This document shows positions 14,925 through 22,760 of a stretch of DNA of 24,026 nucleotides, piece by piece. The DNA lies in NCBI GenBank assembly GCA_034437795.1, contig DAOTTI010000040.1:1-24026 (forward strand), in the 5' to 3' direction. The number at the start of each line of letters is the position of its first letter. The stretch's first letter is position 1. The translations under genes were made by a program, and so were the position numbers. The notes below the pieces were generated by a model. That model did no database searches, was not told the DNA's origin, and worked only from the letters and a program-made list of their open reading frames with translations. The DNA is from DAOTTI01 sp034437795 (GTDB taxonomy: Bacteria > Chloroflexota > UBA11872 > UBA12225).

Positions 14925-16430
14925 GTGACTGAGACGATGCGGGCCGGCGTCGGGAGCGCCGCGCCCGGCTCATTGCGTGGCGATGACCGCGAGTATTCCG
15001 GCTACCGCCGGCCCGGCATCCGGCTGATGGAGCCGCTCGATCCGCTGGTGGACACCCCTGCGCGCCCGGCGGGGATGTCGCCGGCTGCCGCCGTACATCG
15101 CTTCGACAAGGCGCAGCTGGTGATGCTGGCCGAGCAGGGGATCATCTCCATCGCCGACGCCGCGGCCTGTCTGCGGGCGCTCTTGGAGATGGAACGGGAG
15201 GGCCTTGAGCCGGCCCGTGCGGCGACGCGGGCGGGCAATCACGCCGGCGAGGTCTACCTCATCCGCCGGCTGGGCATGGAGGTGGGCGGCTGCATCCACG
15301 CCGGGCGTAGCTCCTGGGACCTGGGCGGGATCGCCAACCGCCTGCCGCTCCGCAGCGGGCTCCTGGAGGTGATGGCGGCGCTCAACGACTACCGCCAGGC
15401 CCTGCTGGACGTGGCCGGCGCGCACGTGGAGACAGTAATGCCCTACTACACGCACGGGCAGCACGCCCAGCCCACTACCCTGGCCCACCACCTGCACGCC
15501 TTCGTCTGCGCCGCGGAGCGCGACTTCCGGCGCCTGGATGGTGCCTACCAGACCGTGAACGTCAGCCAGGCCGGCGCCGCCGCGGGGACGGCCACCCGCT
15601 TCCCCGTCAGCCGCGAGCGGACGGCTGCCCTGCTGGGCTTCGACGCCGTCTCCACCAACACCCGCGACTCGTCGTACAACCAGGACTACATCTGGGAGAC
15701 GGCCGCCGCCGTCTCGCTGCTGGCGGCGAGCCTAGGGTTCCTGGCCGATGAGCTGATCCTGTGGTGCGGCCAGGAGTACCAGCTAATCCGCTTCGCCGAC
15801 CGCTGGTGCCACACCAGCAGCATCATGACCCACAAGCGCAACCCCACGGCGGCGGAGGCGGTGCAGGGGGTGCGCAAGGCCCTGGGCGGCCGGACGCCGG
15901 TCAGCTACACCGGGCCCGAGGTCCGCGCGGCCATGGGCGAGGTGATCCGCGCCCTGCGCCTGATGGCAGGGATCGTCTCCACCATGGAGGTCAACGTAGA
16001 CCTGATGCGCCGCCGGACGGGCGAGCACTGGGCCCAGGCCCCCGACCTGGCCGCCGTGCTGGTACAGGAGCACGGGCTCAACTGGCGGCTGGCCCACCAG
16101 GTGGTCGGCATCATGGTCCGGCTGGCGGAAGAGGAAGGGATTGCCCCAGCGCAGGCCACGCCGGAACTGCTGGATCGGGCGGCGGTCCTCTTCCTGGGCC
16201 GCCCGCTCGGGCTGCGCCCCGACGAGCTGGCGCGGGCCCTGGACCCCGTGGCCTGCGTCCACGCCCGCACGGCCACCGGCAGCCCCGGCCCGGACGAGAT
16301 GCGCCGCCAGCTCGCGACGTCCAGGGAGCGCCTGGCCGCCGACCGCGACCGCCTGGCCGCGCGGCAGGCGCGTCTGGAAGCGGCGGACCGCGCGCTGGAC
16401 GAGGCGGTGCAGGTCCTGGTGTCGCGCTGA
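14925..16430 (+). CDS. Argininosuccinate lyase-like protein (fumarase/aspartase superfamily)
   Basis: A 501-residue member of the superfamily that eliminates C-N or C-O bonds adjacent to a carboxylate. ArgH-like features are IHAGRSSWD (124-132) and the YTHGQHAQPTTLAHHL block (175-190, with the Thr-His pair). The signature loop reads TSSIMTHKRNP (297-307), whereas ArgH normally has GSSIMPQKKNP; HKRNP is closer to adenylosuccinate lyase. The C-terminal 60 residues are a charged Arg/Glu helix. GTG 14925 follows AAAGGGAGAGG. No other arg gene is present, and it heads a co-directional set with an oxidoreductase and an enolase-family protein. A catabolic C-N lyase, comparable to EDDS lyase within the ArgH-like family, is a reasonable alternative to arginine synthesis. 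Substrate unknown. Confidence 0.85.
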   Translation: MTETMRAGVGSAAPGSLRGDDREYSGYRRPGIRLMEPLDPLVDTPARPAGMSPAAAVHRFDKAQLVMLAEQGIISIADAAACLRALLEMEREGLEPARAATRAGNHAGEVYLIRRLGMEVGGCIHAGRSSWDLGGIANRLPLRSGLLEVMAALNDYRQALLDVAGAHVETVMPYYTHGQHAQPTTLAHHLHAFVCAAERDFRRLDGAYQTVNVSQAGAAAGTATRFPVSRERTAALLGFDAVSTNTRDSSYNQDYIWETAAAVSLLAASLGFLADELILWCGQEYQLIRFADRWCHTSSIMTHKRNPTAAEAVQGVRKALGGRTPVSYTGPEVRAAMGEVIRALRLMAGIVSTMEVNVDLMRRRTGEHWAQAPDLAAVLVQEHGLNWRLAHQVVGIMVRLAEEEGIAPAQATPELLDRAAVLFLGRPLGLRPDELARALDPVACVHARTATGSPGPDEMRRQLATSRERLAADRDRLAARQARLEAADRALDEAVQVLVSR

Positions 16431-16544
16431 GCGTAGACTGCGGGCACGCTGAGCGCACGCAGAGGCGGGTATGAGGTAGACTCACCACCCGGCCAGGTGA
16501 CCTGCCTGGCGCAGGACAGGGAGAGGAAAGGAGCAAGAGCAGTC

Positions 16545-17618
16545 GTGGCGCAGAGTCAGGAGACGGGGAAGGTACGGGTCGGGCTCATCGGCCTGGGCAA
16601 CAACATGATGGGCCACATCCGGCGCCTGCTGGAGATCCCCGAAGTCGAGATCGTGGCGGCCGTGGACCCGGTGGCGGCCAGCCAGCAGCGGTTCCGCGAG
16701 CGCTATCCACAACTCGCCGGCGTGCCGCTGTTCACTGACCACCGCCAGATGCTGGACCGCATCGCGCCGGACGCGGTGGAGATCAGTACGCCCCATGCCT
16801 TTCACTTCCAGCAGATCGTCGATAGTCTGAACGCGGGGGCGCACGTGCTGGTGGAGAAGCCAATGGTCAACTCGGTGCGCGAGGCGGAGGAGGTGATCCG
16901 CACCCGTGACGCCACCGGCAAGGTGGTGCTCGTCTCCTACCAGCGCCACACCCAGCCCACCTTCCTCAAGGTGAAGGAGCTGATCGAGGGCGGCGCCATC
17001 GGGCGGGTGGAGTTCATCCACGCGCTGCAGAACCAGCAGTGGTACGCCAACAAGTTCAAGACGCCGGAGCTTCCCTGGCGCGTGCATAAGGCGCTCTCCG
17101 GCGGGGGGCAGCTGAACGATAGCGGTAGCCACCTCATTGACATCCTGCTGCACGTCACCGGCCTGGAGCCGGAGGTGGTCTTCGCCTTGCAGCAGAGCTT
17201 CAAGCTGGAGGTCGACGTCAACTCGGCGATCACGGTGCAGTTCGCCGGCGGCGCGCTGGGCAACATCAGCATCGTGGGGCAGGCCCCCGGCATCGGCGGC
17301 GCCGTGTGGGAGGACATCACCATCTACGGCAGCGAGGGGGCCATCTACTACCGGATGATTGGGCAGCCGGAGTTCAAGCCGTGGCTCCAGCTCCGTAAGA
17401 TCGGCCAGAACGAGCCGGTGGACCTGGGCGTGCTCCCCCCAGGCTCGACGCCGGACCAGAACTTCATCGACGCCATCCTGGGGCGGGACACGGTGAAGAG
17501 CCCGGCCGAGTGCGGCCTGCGCGTGATGCAGCTCTCGGAGGCCGCCTGGCAGAGCGCGGAGACCGGCCGGCCGGTGGCGGTGCGGGCGCTGTCCCTCGCC
17601 GCGAGCGAGGCCGTCTGA
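16545..17618 (+). CDS. Gfo/Idh/MocA family oxidoreductase (third)
   Basis: A 357-residue NAD(P)-dependent oxidoreductase. The Rossmann motif VGLIGLGNNMMGH starts at residue 12. EKP lies at 104-106 (LVEKPMVNS) and the active-site segment GGGQLNDSGSHLIDILLHVTG at about 186-206 has His196 and Asp199. Length and domain order are typical. The frame is open from GTG 16497, but GTG 16545 lies downstream of AAAGGAG (16528-16534) and gives the usual N-terminus. It follows the ArgH-like gene by 114 bp and precedes the enolase-family gene by 92 bp, all on one strand, so a shared transcript is possible. Substrate not deducible. Confidence 0.9.
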   Translation: MAQSQETGKVRVGLIGLGNNMMGHIRRLLEIPEVEIVAAVDPVAASQQRFRERYPQLAGVPLFTDHRQMLDRIAPDAVEISTPHAFHFQQIVDSLNAGAHVLVEKPMVNSVREAEEVIRTRDATGKVVLVSYQRHTQPTFLKVKELIEGGAIGRVEFIHALQNQQWYANKFKTPELPWRVHKALSGGGQLNDSGSHLIDILLHVTGLEPEVVFALQQSFKLEVDVNSAITVQFAGGALGNISIVGQAPGIGGAVWEDITIYGSEGAIYYRMIGQPEFKPWLQLRKIGQNEPVDLGVLPPGSTPDQNFIDAILGRDTVKSPAECGLRVMQLSEAAWQSAETGRPVAVRALSLAASEAV

Positions 17619-17710
17619 CGCCCACGCTGGAGCTGCGCTCCGGCTGGCCCTAGGGGCCGTAGGCTGTGGGGTAGCCTTGGGCGCCCTTCAGCGTGGAAGG
17701 AGGGGGAACC

Positions 17711-18799
17711 ATGTCACTGCGGGCCACACGGATCGAATACTTCCTGGTGCACCAGCACATGCAGCCGGGCACGGTGAACGGGCCGGAACCGGAGTACCAG
17801 GAGCCGCGCTGGGACGAGGTGCCCAAGTACCTCATCCGCCTCCACACCGATGGGGGGATCACGGGCATCGGTGAGACCCCGCGCGGCCTGGCCGAGGACG
17901 CGCTGCTTGCGGGCGCACGCGCCCTCCTGGGGCAAGACCTGCTCAGCCTGGATCTCACCCGCCTGCCGGTGCCCCGCGGGGGGGCGTACAAGGGGCTGGA
18001 GATCGCCGTCTTCGACGTAGTGGGGAAGGCGACGGGGAAGCGGGTGGTCGACCTGCTCGGCGGCGCGGTGCGGGAGCGAGTGGAGGTAGACTGGTGGAGC
18101 GGCCGGCGCTCCCCCGCCGACCTCGCCCGCTGGGCACAGGAGGGGCGGCGCCGCGGCTTCCGCGGCATGAAGATCAAGTGCAAGCTGGAAGACCCCATGG
18201 TGGAGCGCATGCTGGCGGTGAAAGAGGCCGTCCCCGACATGCCCGTCACCATCGACCCGAATACGCGCTTCTACCGGCGCGAGGCGGCGGCCGACCTCGC
18301 CCGCCGGCTGGGGCCGATCGGCAACGTGGCCGTCTTCGAGGACCCGATCCCGAAGGACGACTTCAATGAGTACGCGCGTCTGCGCGAGGAGATGCGCGGA
18401 ACGGGCATCCCCCTGGCGCTGCACCTCGGGCACTTAGGCGATCTGCGCCGCGCCATCGGCGGCTGCATCGACGTGCTGAACGCCAGTCCTCCCAGCATGG
18501 TCGAGTTTGTGGAGATGGCGCGGGTGGCCGGCGAGGCAGGCATCCCTTGCTGGCACGGCTCAGGCAACGACTGCGGGCCCATGGACCTGGCGGCGCTGCA
18601 CGCGTGCGCGGCGGCCCCTGCCTGCACGCTGCCCAGCGACCTCATGGGGAACATCCTGCACGTGGAGCACTTCCTCACGGAGCCGATCCAGTTCGACGGG
18701 GGCTGGGCCATCCTCCCGTCCGGCCCCGGTCTGGGCCGCGAGCTGGATATGGCCGCGGTCGAGCGCCAGCTCATCCGCCGCGGGGAGCTCACGGCCTGA
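17711..18799 (+). CDS. Enolase-superfamily protein (mandelate racemase/muconate lactonizing type)
   Basis: A 362-residue protein with an N-terminal capping domain (1-125) and a modified TIM barrel. It shows the base motif KIK (154-156), metal-ligand candidates Asp182 (TIDPN) and Glu210 (VFEDPIP), and the C-terminal CWHGSG (280-285) and PGLGRELD motifs. The third acidic metal ligand, normally Glu or Asp about 25 residues after the second, is not evident: the aligned stretch is IPLALHLGHLGD (233-244). Family members racemise, cycloisomerise or dehydrate acid sugars and related carboxylates. ATG 17711 follows AAGGAGG closely. Last gene of the ArgH-like/oxidoreductase/enolase set. An acid-sugar dehydratase fits the neighbourhood, but the odd ligand site makes function uncertain. 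Confidence 0.87.
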   Translation: MSLRATRIEYFLVHQHMQPGTVNGPEPEYQEPRWDEVPKYLIRLHTDGGITGIGETPRGLAEDALLAGARALLGQDLLSLDLTRLPVPRGGAYKGLEIAVFDVVGKATGKRVVDLLGGAVRERVEVDWWSGRRSPADLARWAQEGRRRGFRGMKIKCKLEDPMVERMLAVKEAVPDMPVTIDPNTRFYRREAAADLARRLGPIGNVAVFEDPIPKDDFNEYARLREEMRGTGIPLALHLGHLGDLRRAIGGCIDVLNASPPSMVEFVEMARVAGEAGIPCWHGSGNDCGPMDLAALHACAAAPACTLPSDLMGNILHVEHFLTEPIQFDGGWAILPSGPGLGRELDMAAVERQLIRRGELTA

Positions 18800-18850
18800 C
18801 CGGCGCCCTCGCCGCGTCGAGCCTGGATTTTCCACGGCCAGTGAAGGTCC

Positions 18851-18871
18851 CCCTGTCCCAAAGGGAGAGGG
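18851..18871. repeat. Imperfect hairpin resembling the dispersed repeats
   Basis: CCCTGTCCC (18851-18859) and GGGAGAGGG (18863-18871) pair with one mismatch around AAA, 50 bases after the enolase-family stop. It resembles the CCCTCTCCC/GGGAGAGGG hairpins elsewhere but lacks the GTGAGGG tail. It might terminate the upstream operon, although there is no T-tract. Confidence 0.4.
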
Positions 18872-19045
18872 TGGTCGTTGCCGTTGTGAAGACGCGGCCA
18901 GGTCCTCCGGAGCGCCAGCGGCGAAGAGAAGGGCTGGCCAGTTCCACAGGGATCGGCTATGTCCCCTTTGGGCCATGATTGATTCCGCCAGCATGCAGGA
19001 TCGCTACTCGCGCGCCGTAGCGCGGGTGCTCTCACGGAGGCAGGT

Positions 19046-19561
19046 ATGTACCGGAGCGTCTATCCTTACCCCAGGTCGCCGTTCTCGCGCTTTGCCAAGT
19101 GGACGGCGCACGCCACCGGCCACCCGCTCGCATTTGCGCTGGCCGCACTGACCATCGTGGTGTGGCTCCTGACCGGTCCCCTCTTCCGGTTCAGCGACAC
19201 GTGGCAGCTGGTAATCAATACCGGCACCACGATCGTCACCTTCCTGATGGTCTTCCTCATCCAGAACACCCAGAACCGCGACAGCGCGGCGGTGCAGCTG
19301 AAGCTGGACGAGCTGATCCGTGCCGTCAACGGCGCGCACAACGCCCTGCTGGACCTGGAAGAGCTGACCGAGAGCGATCTAGAGCGTCTGCGGGCCCGCT
19401 ACGAGGCACTCGCTCGACAAGCGAGGATGAAGTTGCAGCGGGGGACAGTAGACACCGATACGCCCGACGTCCTGGAGGGCCTGGCGGGGGCCGGCGCCGC
19501 CTCCGCCCCCACGCAGGAGCAGCCCGGCAGGCCAGCCGGCCCCTCTCCCTCAGCAGAGTAG
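19046..19561 (+). CDS. Low-affinity iron permease-family small membrane protein
   Basis: A 171-residue protein matching the low-affinity iron permease family by its core FSDTWQLVINTGTTIVTFLM, then VFLIQNTQNRD and KLDELIRAV. Two hydrophobic segments (about 27-47 and 55-75) are followed by a cytoplasmic helical region rich in Leu and Glu (DLEELTESDLERLRARYEAL) and an Ala/Pro-rich tail. ATG 19046 has GGAGG five bases upstream. The bacterial members are common but their transport activity is barely tested, so a role in iron uptake is by family name only. It converges on the P1B ATPase gene 83 bp away, giving a two-gene metal-related block. Confidence 0.88.
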   Translation: MYRSVYPYPRSPFSRFAKWTAHATGHPLAFALAALTIVVWLLTGPLFRFSDTWQLVINTGTTIVTFLMVFLIQNTQNRDSAAVQLKLDELIRAVNGAHNALLDLEELTESDLERLRARYEALARQARMKLQRGTVDTDTPDVLEGLAGAGAASAPTQEQPGRPAGPSPSAE

Positions 19562-19573
19562 CCGCCTTCACCG

Positions 19574-19596
19574 AGGCCGGCTCCTGGCGCCGGCCT
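19574..19596. terminator. Hairpin between convergent iron permease and ATPase genes
   Basis: AGGCCGGC (19574-19581) and GCCGGCCT (19589-19596) form a perfect 8-bp stem with a 7-base loop in the 83-bp convergent gap. A second short dyad, CTGCGGC/GCCGCAG, lies at 19624-19639. There is no T-tract on either side, so termination is only suggested by position. Confidence 0.4.
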
Positions 19597-19644
19597 GCAG
19601 GATGGCCACGGAGGGAGACGGCACTGCGGCCAGCCGCAGGACGG

Positions 19645-22188
19645 CTACAGCGGGGTGCGGCGCAGAAGAAGGGCGTTCGAGACGACGGTCATGCTGCTGG
19701 CGGACATGGCCAGCGCCCCGAACTCCGGGCGCAGGCCGATGCCCAGCCACGGATAGAGCGCGCCGGCTGCCACCGGAATGGCGATCACGTTGTAGATGGC
19801 CGCCCAGAACAGGTTCTGGCGCATCTTACGCACCGTGGCCCTGGAGAGCCGGATCGCCGCCAGCACGTCGGCGGGATCAGACTTCACCAGCACGATGTCG
19901 CCCGTCTCCACCGCCACGTCGGTGCCGGCGCCGATGGCGATCCCCAGATCCGCCTGGGCCAGGGCCGGCGCGTCGTTGATCCCGTCCCCAACCATGGCGA
20001 CGAACTTCCCCTCCCGCTGCAGGCGCTGCACCTCCCCTGCCTTGTCTTCAGGGAGCACCTCGGCGAAGATGCGGCTGATCCCCACCTGGCGCCCAACCGC
20101 CTCGGCGGTGCGCCGGTTGTCACCGGTCATCATCGCCACCTCCACCCCCAGCGCCCGCAGCCCGTCTACGGCGGCGCGCGCCGACGGCCGCACCGTATCT
20201 GCGGCGGCAACAATGCCAGCGGCGCGCCCGTCAATCGCCACCAGGATCAACGTCTTTCCCTCCGCCAGCAGGCGCTCGGCGTCCGCCAGGAGCCCATCGA
20301 GCGCCACGCCCTCGCGCTCCAGCAGGCGGCGCGTGCCGGCAAGCACGTCGTGGCCCTCCACGCGCGCGCGCACGCCGTGGCCGGCGATGGCCTGGAACAC
20401 CTCCACCTGCGCCGGTACGGCAATACCGCGGCGCTCGGCCTCGTCCAGCACCGCTCCCGCCAGTGGATGGCCGCTGCGGGCCTCCACCGCCGCCGCCAGA
20501 CGCAGCAGCTCCCGCTCCACGTTCTCCACGTGCTCCGGGTGCTCCACATTCGCCCCGCCGCGGTCAAGCGTTCCTGCCGCCTCGCCCGCCTCACGATGTG
20601 CGTGGACCCCTAACTCCCGAACCGCAATCACGTCCGTCACGCGGGGCTTGCCCTCGGTGAGCGTGCCGGTCTTGTCAAAGATGACGGCCTGGATCTGGGC
20701 CGCCTGCTCAAGCGATACCGCCTCCTTGAAGAGCACGCCTCGCTTCGCCGCCATGTCGGTGGCCACCATCACTGCCGTGGGCGTGGCCAGCCCCAGCGCG
20801 TCGGGGCAGGCGATGACCACCGCCGTGACGGCAAAGGTGAGCGCCAGCAGCAATGGCTGCTGCGCGATGGCGAACCAGACGATGAAGGTCAGCACGCCCG
20901 CTCCCACGGCCAGTAGCACGAGGTAGTGGGCGGCGCGGTCGGCCAGGCGCTGCGCCGGCGCCTTGGAGTTCTGCGCCCGCTCCACCATGGCGATGATCTG
21001 CGCCAGCGCCGTCTCGGCCCCTACCTTCGTCGCGCGGAAGCGCACTGAGCCGGCCTGGTTCACCGTGCCGGCGATCACCTCGTCGCCTGGCCCCTTCGCC
21101 ACCGGCAGCGATTCGCCGGTCACCATCGACTCGTCAAGCGTCGTCTCGCCGTCCAGGATCACGCCGTCGACCGGCACCCTGTCGCCCGGTTTGAGCACCA
21201 CCACGTCACCGGCGGCGACCTGCTCCACCGGCACGGTCTCCTGCCGGCCATCGCGCTCGACCGTGGCCTGCTGGGGCGCCAGCTCCAGGAGCTTACGTAC
21301 CGCGTCGGACGAGCCGCGGCGGGCCTTCATCTCCATCCAGTGGCCGAAGAGCAGGAAGACGGCCAGCATCACGGCCGCCTCGTAGTACGTCTCCTGGCCG
21401 GGCGCGAACAGGGTCAGGCCCAGGCTAAAAAGGTAGCTGGTCAGGATGCCGAGCGAGACGAGCACGCTCATGTTCAGGACGCCGGAGCGCAGCGCCTCCC
21501 ATGCGCCCAGGTGGAAGACGGAGCTCGTCCAGAGCGCGACCGGCGTGGCGAAGAGCAGCATGATCCAGTCGTGCGGCACGCCGAAGGGCGTGGGCAGGCG
21601 CAGGCCGAAAACGTTGGTCGCCAGCGGCGAGTAGAGCACCACTGGCACGGCCAGCAGCAGGGAGATCCAGAAGCGCCGGCGCATGTCCGCCTCCATGGCG
21701 GCCGCCATCTGAGGATCAGAGAGGTCGTGGTGGCCGTGCGCCATGCCGGCGTGCTCGGCCGGCGCCTTCTTTTCGGCCGGATGCCGGTGCACGTCATGGA
21801 CGTACTGGTGGGAGGAGACGTCCGGCTGTGGCAGCGGGATGGGGTTGGCGTCGCCACAGGCTCTGGCCACCAGCGCCGCCAGTTCTGCCGCGGCGGCCCC
21901 GTCTCCGGCGACGGTCACGTGCGCGACCTCCTGCTTTGGGTCCACGTGGACGTGGCGCACGGTGGGATGCTGGCGCAGGGCCTCCTCGACGCACGTGGCG
22001 CAGGCGGCGCACCGCAGCCGACCGGTGGGAATGGTCAGGGTCGCCAGGCTGCTTGCGCTTCCATCGGCGCCCCCGCTGGCGCCACCGGCCGCGGCGGGGG
22101 CGCGCCCCGCGCCATGGCCTGCATGGTCTGCGTCGTGCGCGTGCGTAGTCGCCTGATGGGCGTGGGACTGTGGTGCGGCCATGGCCAT
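19645..22188 (-). CDS. Heavy-metal P1B-type ATPase, probable copper exporter with CPD motif
   Basis: An 847-residue metal pump. The N-terminus is His-rich (His9, 11, 16, 18, 22, 25), followed by a heavy-metal-associated domain with Cys60-Ala-Ala-Cys63 and a second His-rich linker (127-154). TGES is in the actuator domain, phosphorylated Asp505 in DKTGTLTEG, SGHPL in the nucleotide domain, then TGDN and GDGINDAPA. The transmembrane metal site reads Cys461-Pro462-Asp463 (ACPDALGLATP) rather than CPC. The later helices keep YN (IYNVIAIP) and MSASS, as in copper(I) pumps. A repetitive insertion (about 526-556) precedes ELLRLAAAVE. ATG 22188 has AGGAG five bases upstream; TTG 22218 is less likely. 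Monovalent copper export is the best guess, with the unusual ligand leaving specificity open. Confidence 0.93.
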   Translation of the reverse strand: MAMAAPQSHAHQATTHAHDADHAGHGAGRAPAAAGGASGGADGSASSLATLTIPTGRLRCAACATCVEEALRQHPTVRHVHVDPKQEVAHVTVAGDGAAAAELAALVARACGDANPIPLPQPDVSSHQYVHDVHRHPAEKKAPAEHAGMAHGHHDLSDPQMAAAMEADMRRRFWISLLLAVPVVLYSPLATNVFGLRLPTPFGVPHDWIMLLFATPVALWTSSVFHLGAWEALRSGVLNMSVLVSLGILTSYLFSLGLTLFAPGQETYYEAAVMLAVFLLFGHWMEMKARRGSSDAVRKLLELAPQQATVERDGRQETVPVEQVAAGDVVVLKPGDRVPVDGVILDGETTLDESMVTGESLPVAKGPGDEVIAGTVNQAGSVRFRATKVGAETALAQIIAMVERAQNSKAPAQRLADRAAHYLVLLAVGAGVLTFIVWFAIAQQPLLLALTFAVTAVVIACPDALGLATPTAVMVATDMAAKRGVLFKEAVSLEQAAQIQAVIFDKTGTLTEGKPRVTDVIAVRELGVHAHREAGEAAGTLDRGGANVEHPEHVENVERELLRLAAAVEARSGHPLAGAVLDEAERRGIAVPAQVEVFQAIAGHGVRARVEGHDVLAGTRRLLEREGVALDGLLADAERLLAEGKTLILVAIDGRAAGIVAAADTVRPSARAAVDGLRALGVEVAMMTGDNRRTAEAVGRQVGISRIFAEVLPEDKAGEVQRLQREGKFVAMVGDGINDAPALAQADLGIAIGAGTDVAVETGDIVLVKSDPADVLAAIRLSRATVRKMRQNLFWAAIYNVIAIPVAAGALYPWLGIGLRPEFGALAMSASSMTVVSNALLLRRTPL

Positions 22189-22285
22189 TGTCTCTCCTGT
22201 GCGCGGCCTTTCCTTCAACTTCGGAGCCCGTCCGCTATCGGCAATGCCGGTGGCGCGACGTGGACGCTAATCCCGCACGTACAGG

Positions 22286-22311
22286 TTGACAGAGCGCTAG
22301 CGCTCGGTCAA
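22286..22311. promoter_or_regulatory. 26-bp near-perfect palindrome, candidate operator
   Basis: The left half TTGACAGAGCGCT (22286-22298) is matched by the right half AGCGCTCGGTCAA (22299-22311). Its reverse complement, TTGACCGAGCGCT, differs from the left half at one base. There is no loop, which suits a dimeric repressor site rather than an RNA hairpin. It lies about 98 bp upstream of the ATPase start codon and about 450 bp upstream of the MFS gene. It does not look like the CueR or CsoR consensus as I recall them. Confidence 0.55.
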
Positions 22312-22374
22312 GCGACATCTGGGGCGTGCGCAAGAGGTCCGGACGGCGCCAGACCGTGGGCGTGGTCTTCCCTT

Positions 22375-22427
22375 CCCGCGTCGGAGCGGGGGCGGCGCGG
22401 CCCCGGTCGAAGGGGGTGAGGGCTGCC
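22375..22427 (+). repeat. Dispersed hairpin repeat copy (matches 9757-9790)
   Basis: A hairpin CCCGC/GCGGG (22375-22379 with 22386-22390, loop GTCGGA) is the same sequence type as 9873-9890. It is followed by a 34-bp unit (22394-22427) that matches 9757-9790 with a single C/T difference and ends in GGGGGTGAGGGCTGCC. This shows the element is dispersed over at least 12 kb. Confidence 0.8.
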
Positions 22428-22760
22428 ATCCCCTCCCGGCGCGACCACGGGCAGTCCCGACGCGCTGGCGATTGCGCCGCCAATCTCAATACCCGGGCGG
22501 CCGGAGACGAGACCGGTGACAGATCTGCGACAAATCGGAGACGATGCCGCAACATGCGCCTGCCAGACTGAAGGGACCGCGCGCGCACTGCCCGAACGAC
22601 CAGGCCCCACCCTGCCCAAACGACTGATCCGCACCGGCCACGCCACGCGTTAGTCTTGCGCCTGGCGATAGAACCAATACTGTACCCGCAAAGCCCCCCA
22701 CCTTCCCGCTTCGCCACCTCACCTCAGGGAGCCCCACCACCCATCCTCAAGGAGCCCCTT

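Larger units (their letters stand above)
22189..22760. other. Divergent intergenic region between ATPase and MFS exporter (572 bp)
   Basis: No gene supported. A 160-codon minus-strand frame (22235-22717) crosses the repeat and matches nothing, so I reject it. The region holds a 26-bp palindrome (22286-22311) and a copy of the dispersed repeat (22375-22427). Promoters for both divergent genes must lie here, but I cannot place them with confidence. Confidence 0.6.

Noticed and set aside
22235..22717. Minus-strand frame of 160 codons in the ATPase-MFS spacer
   Set aside because: It runs through a dispersed repeat copy and the palindrome, and matches no family.
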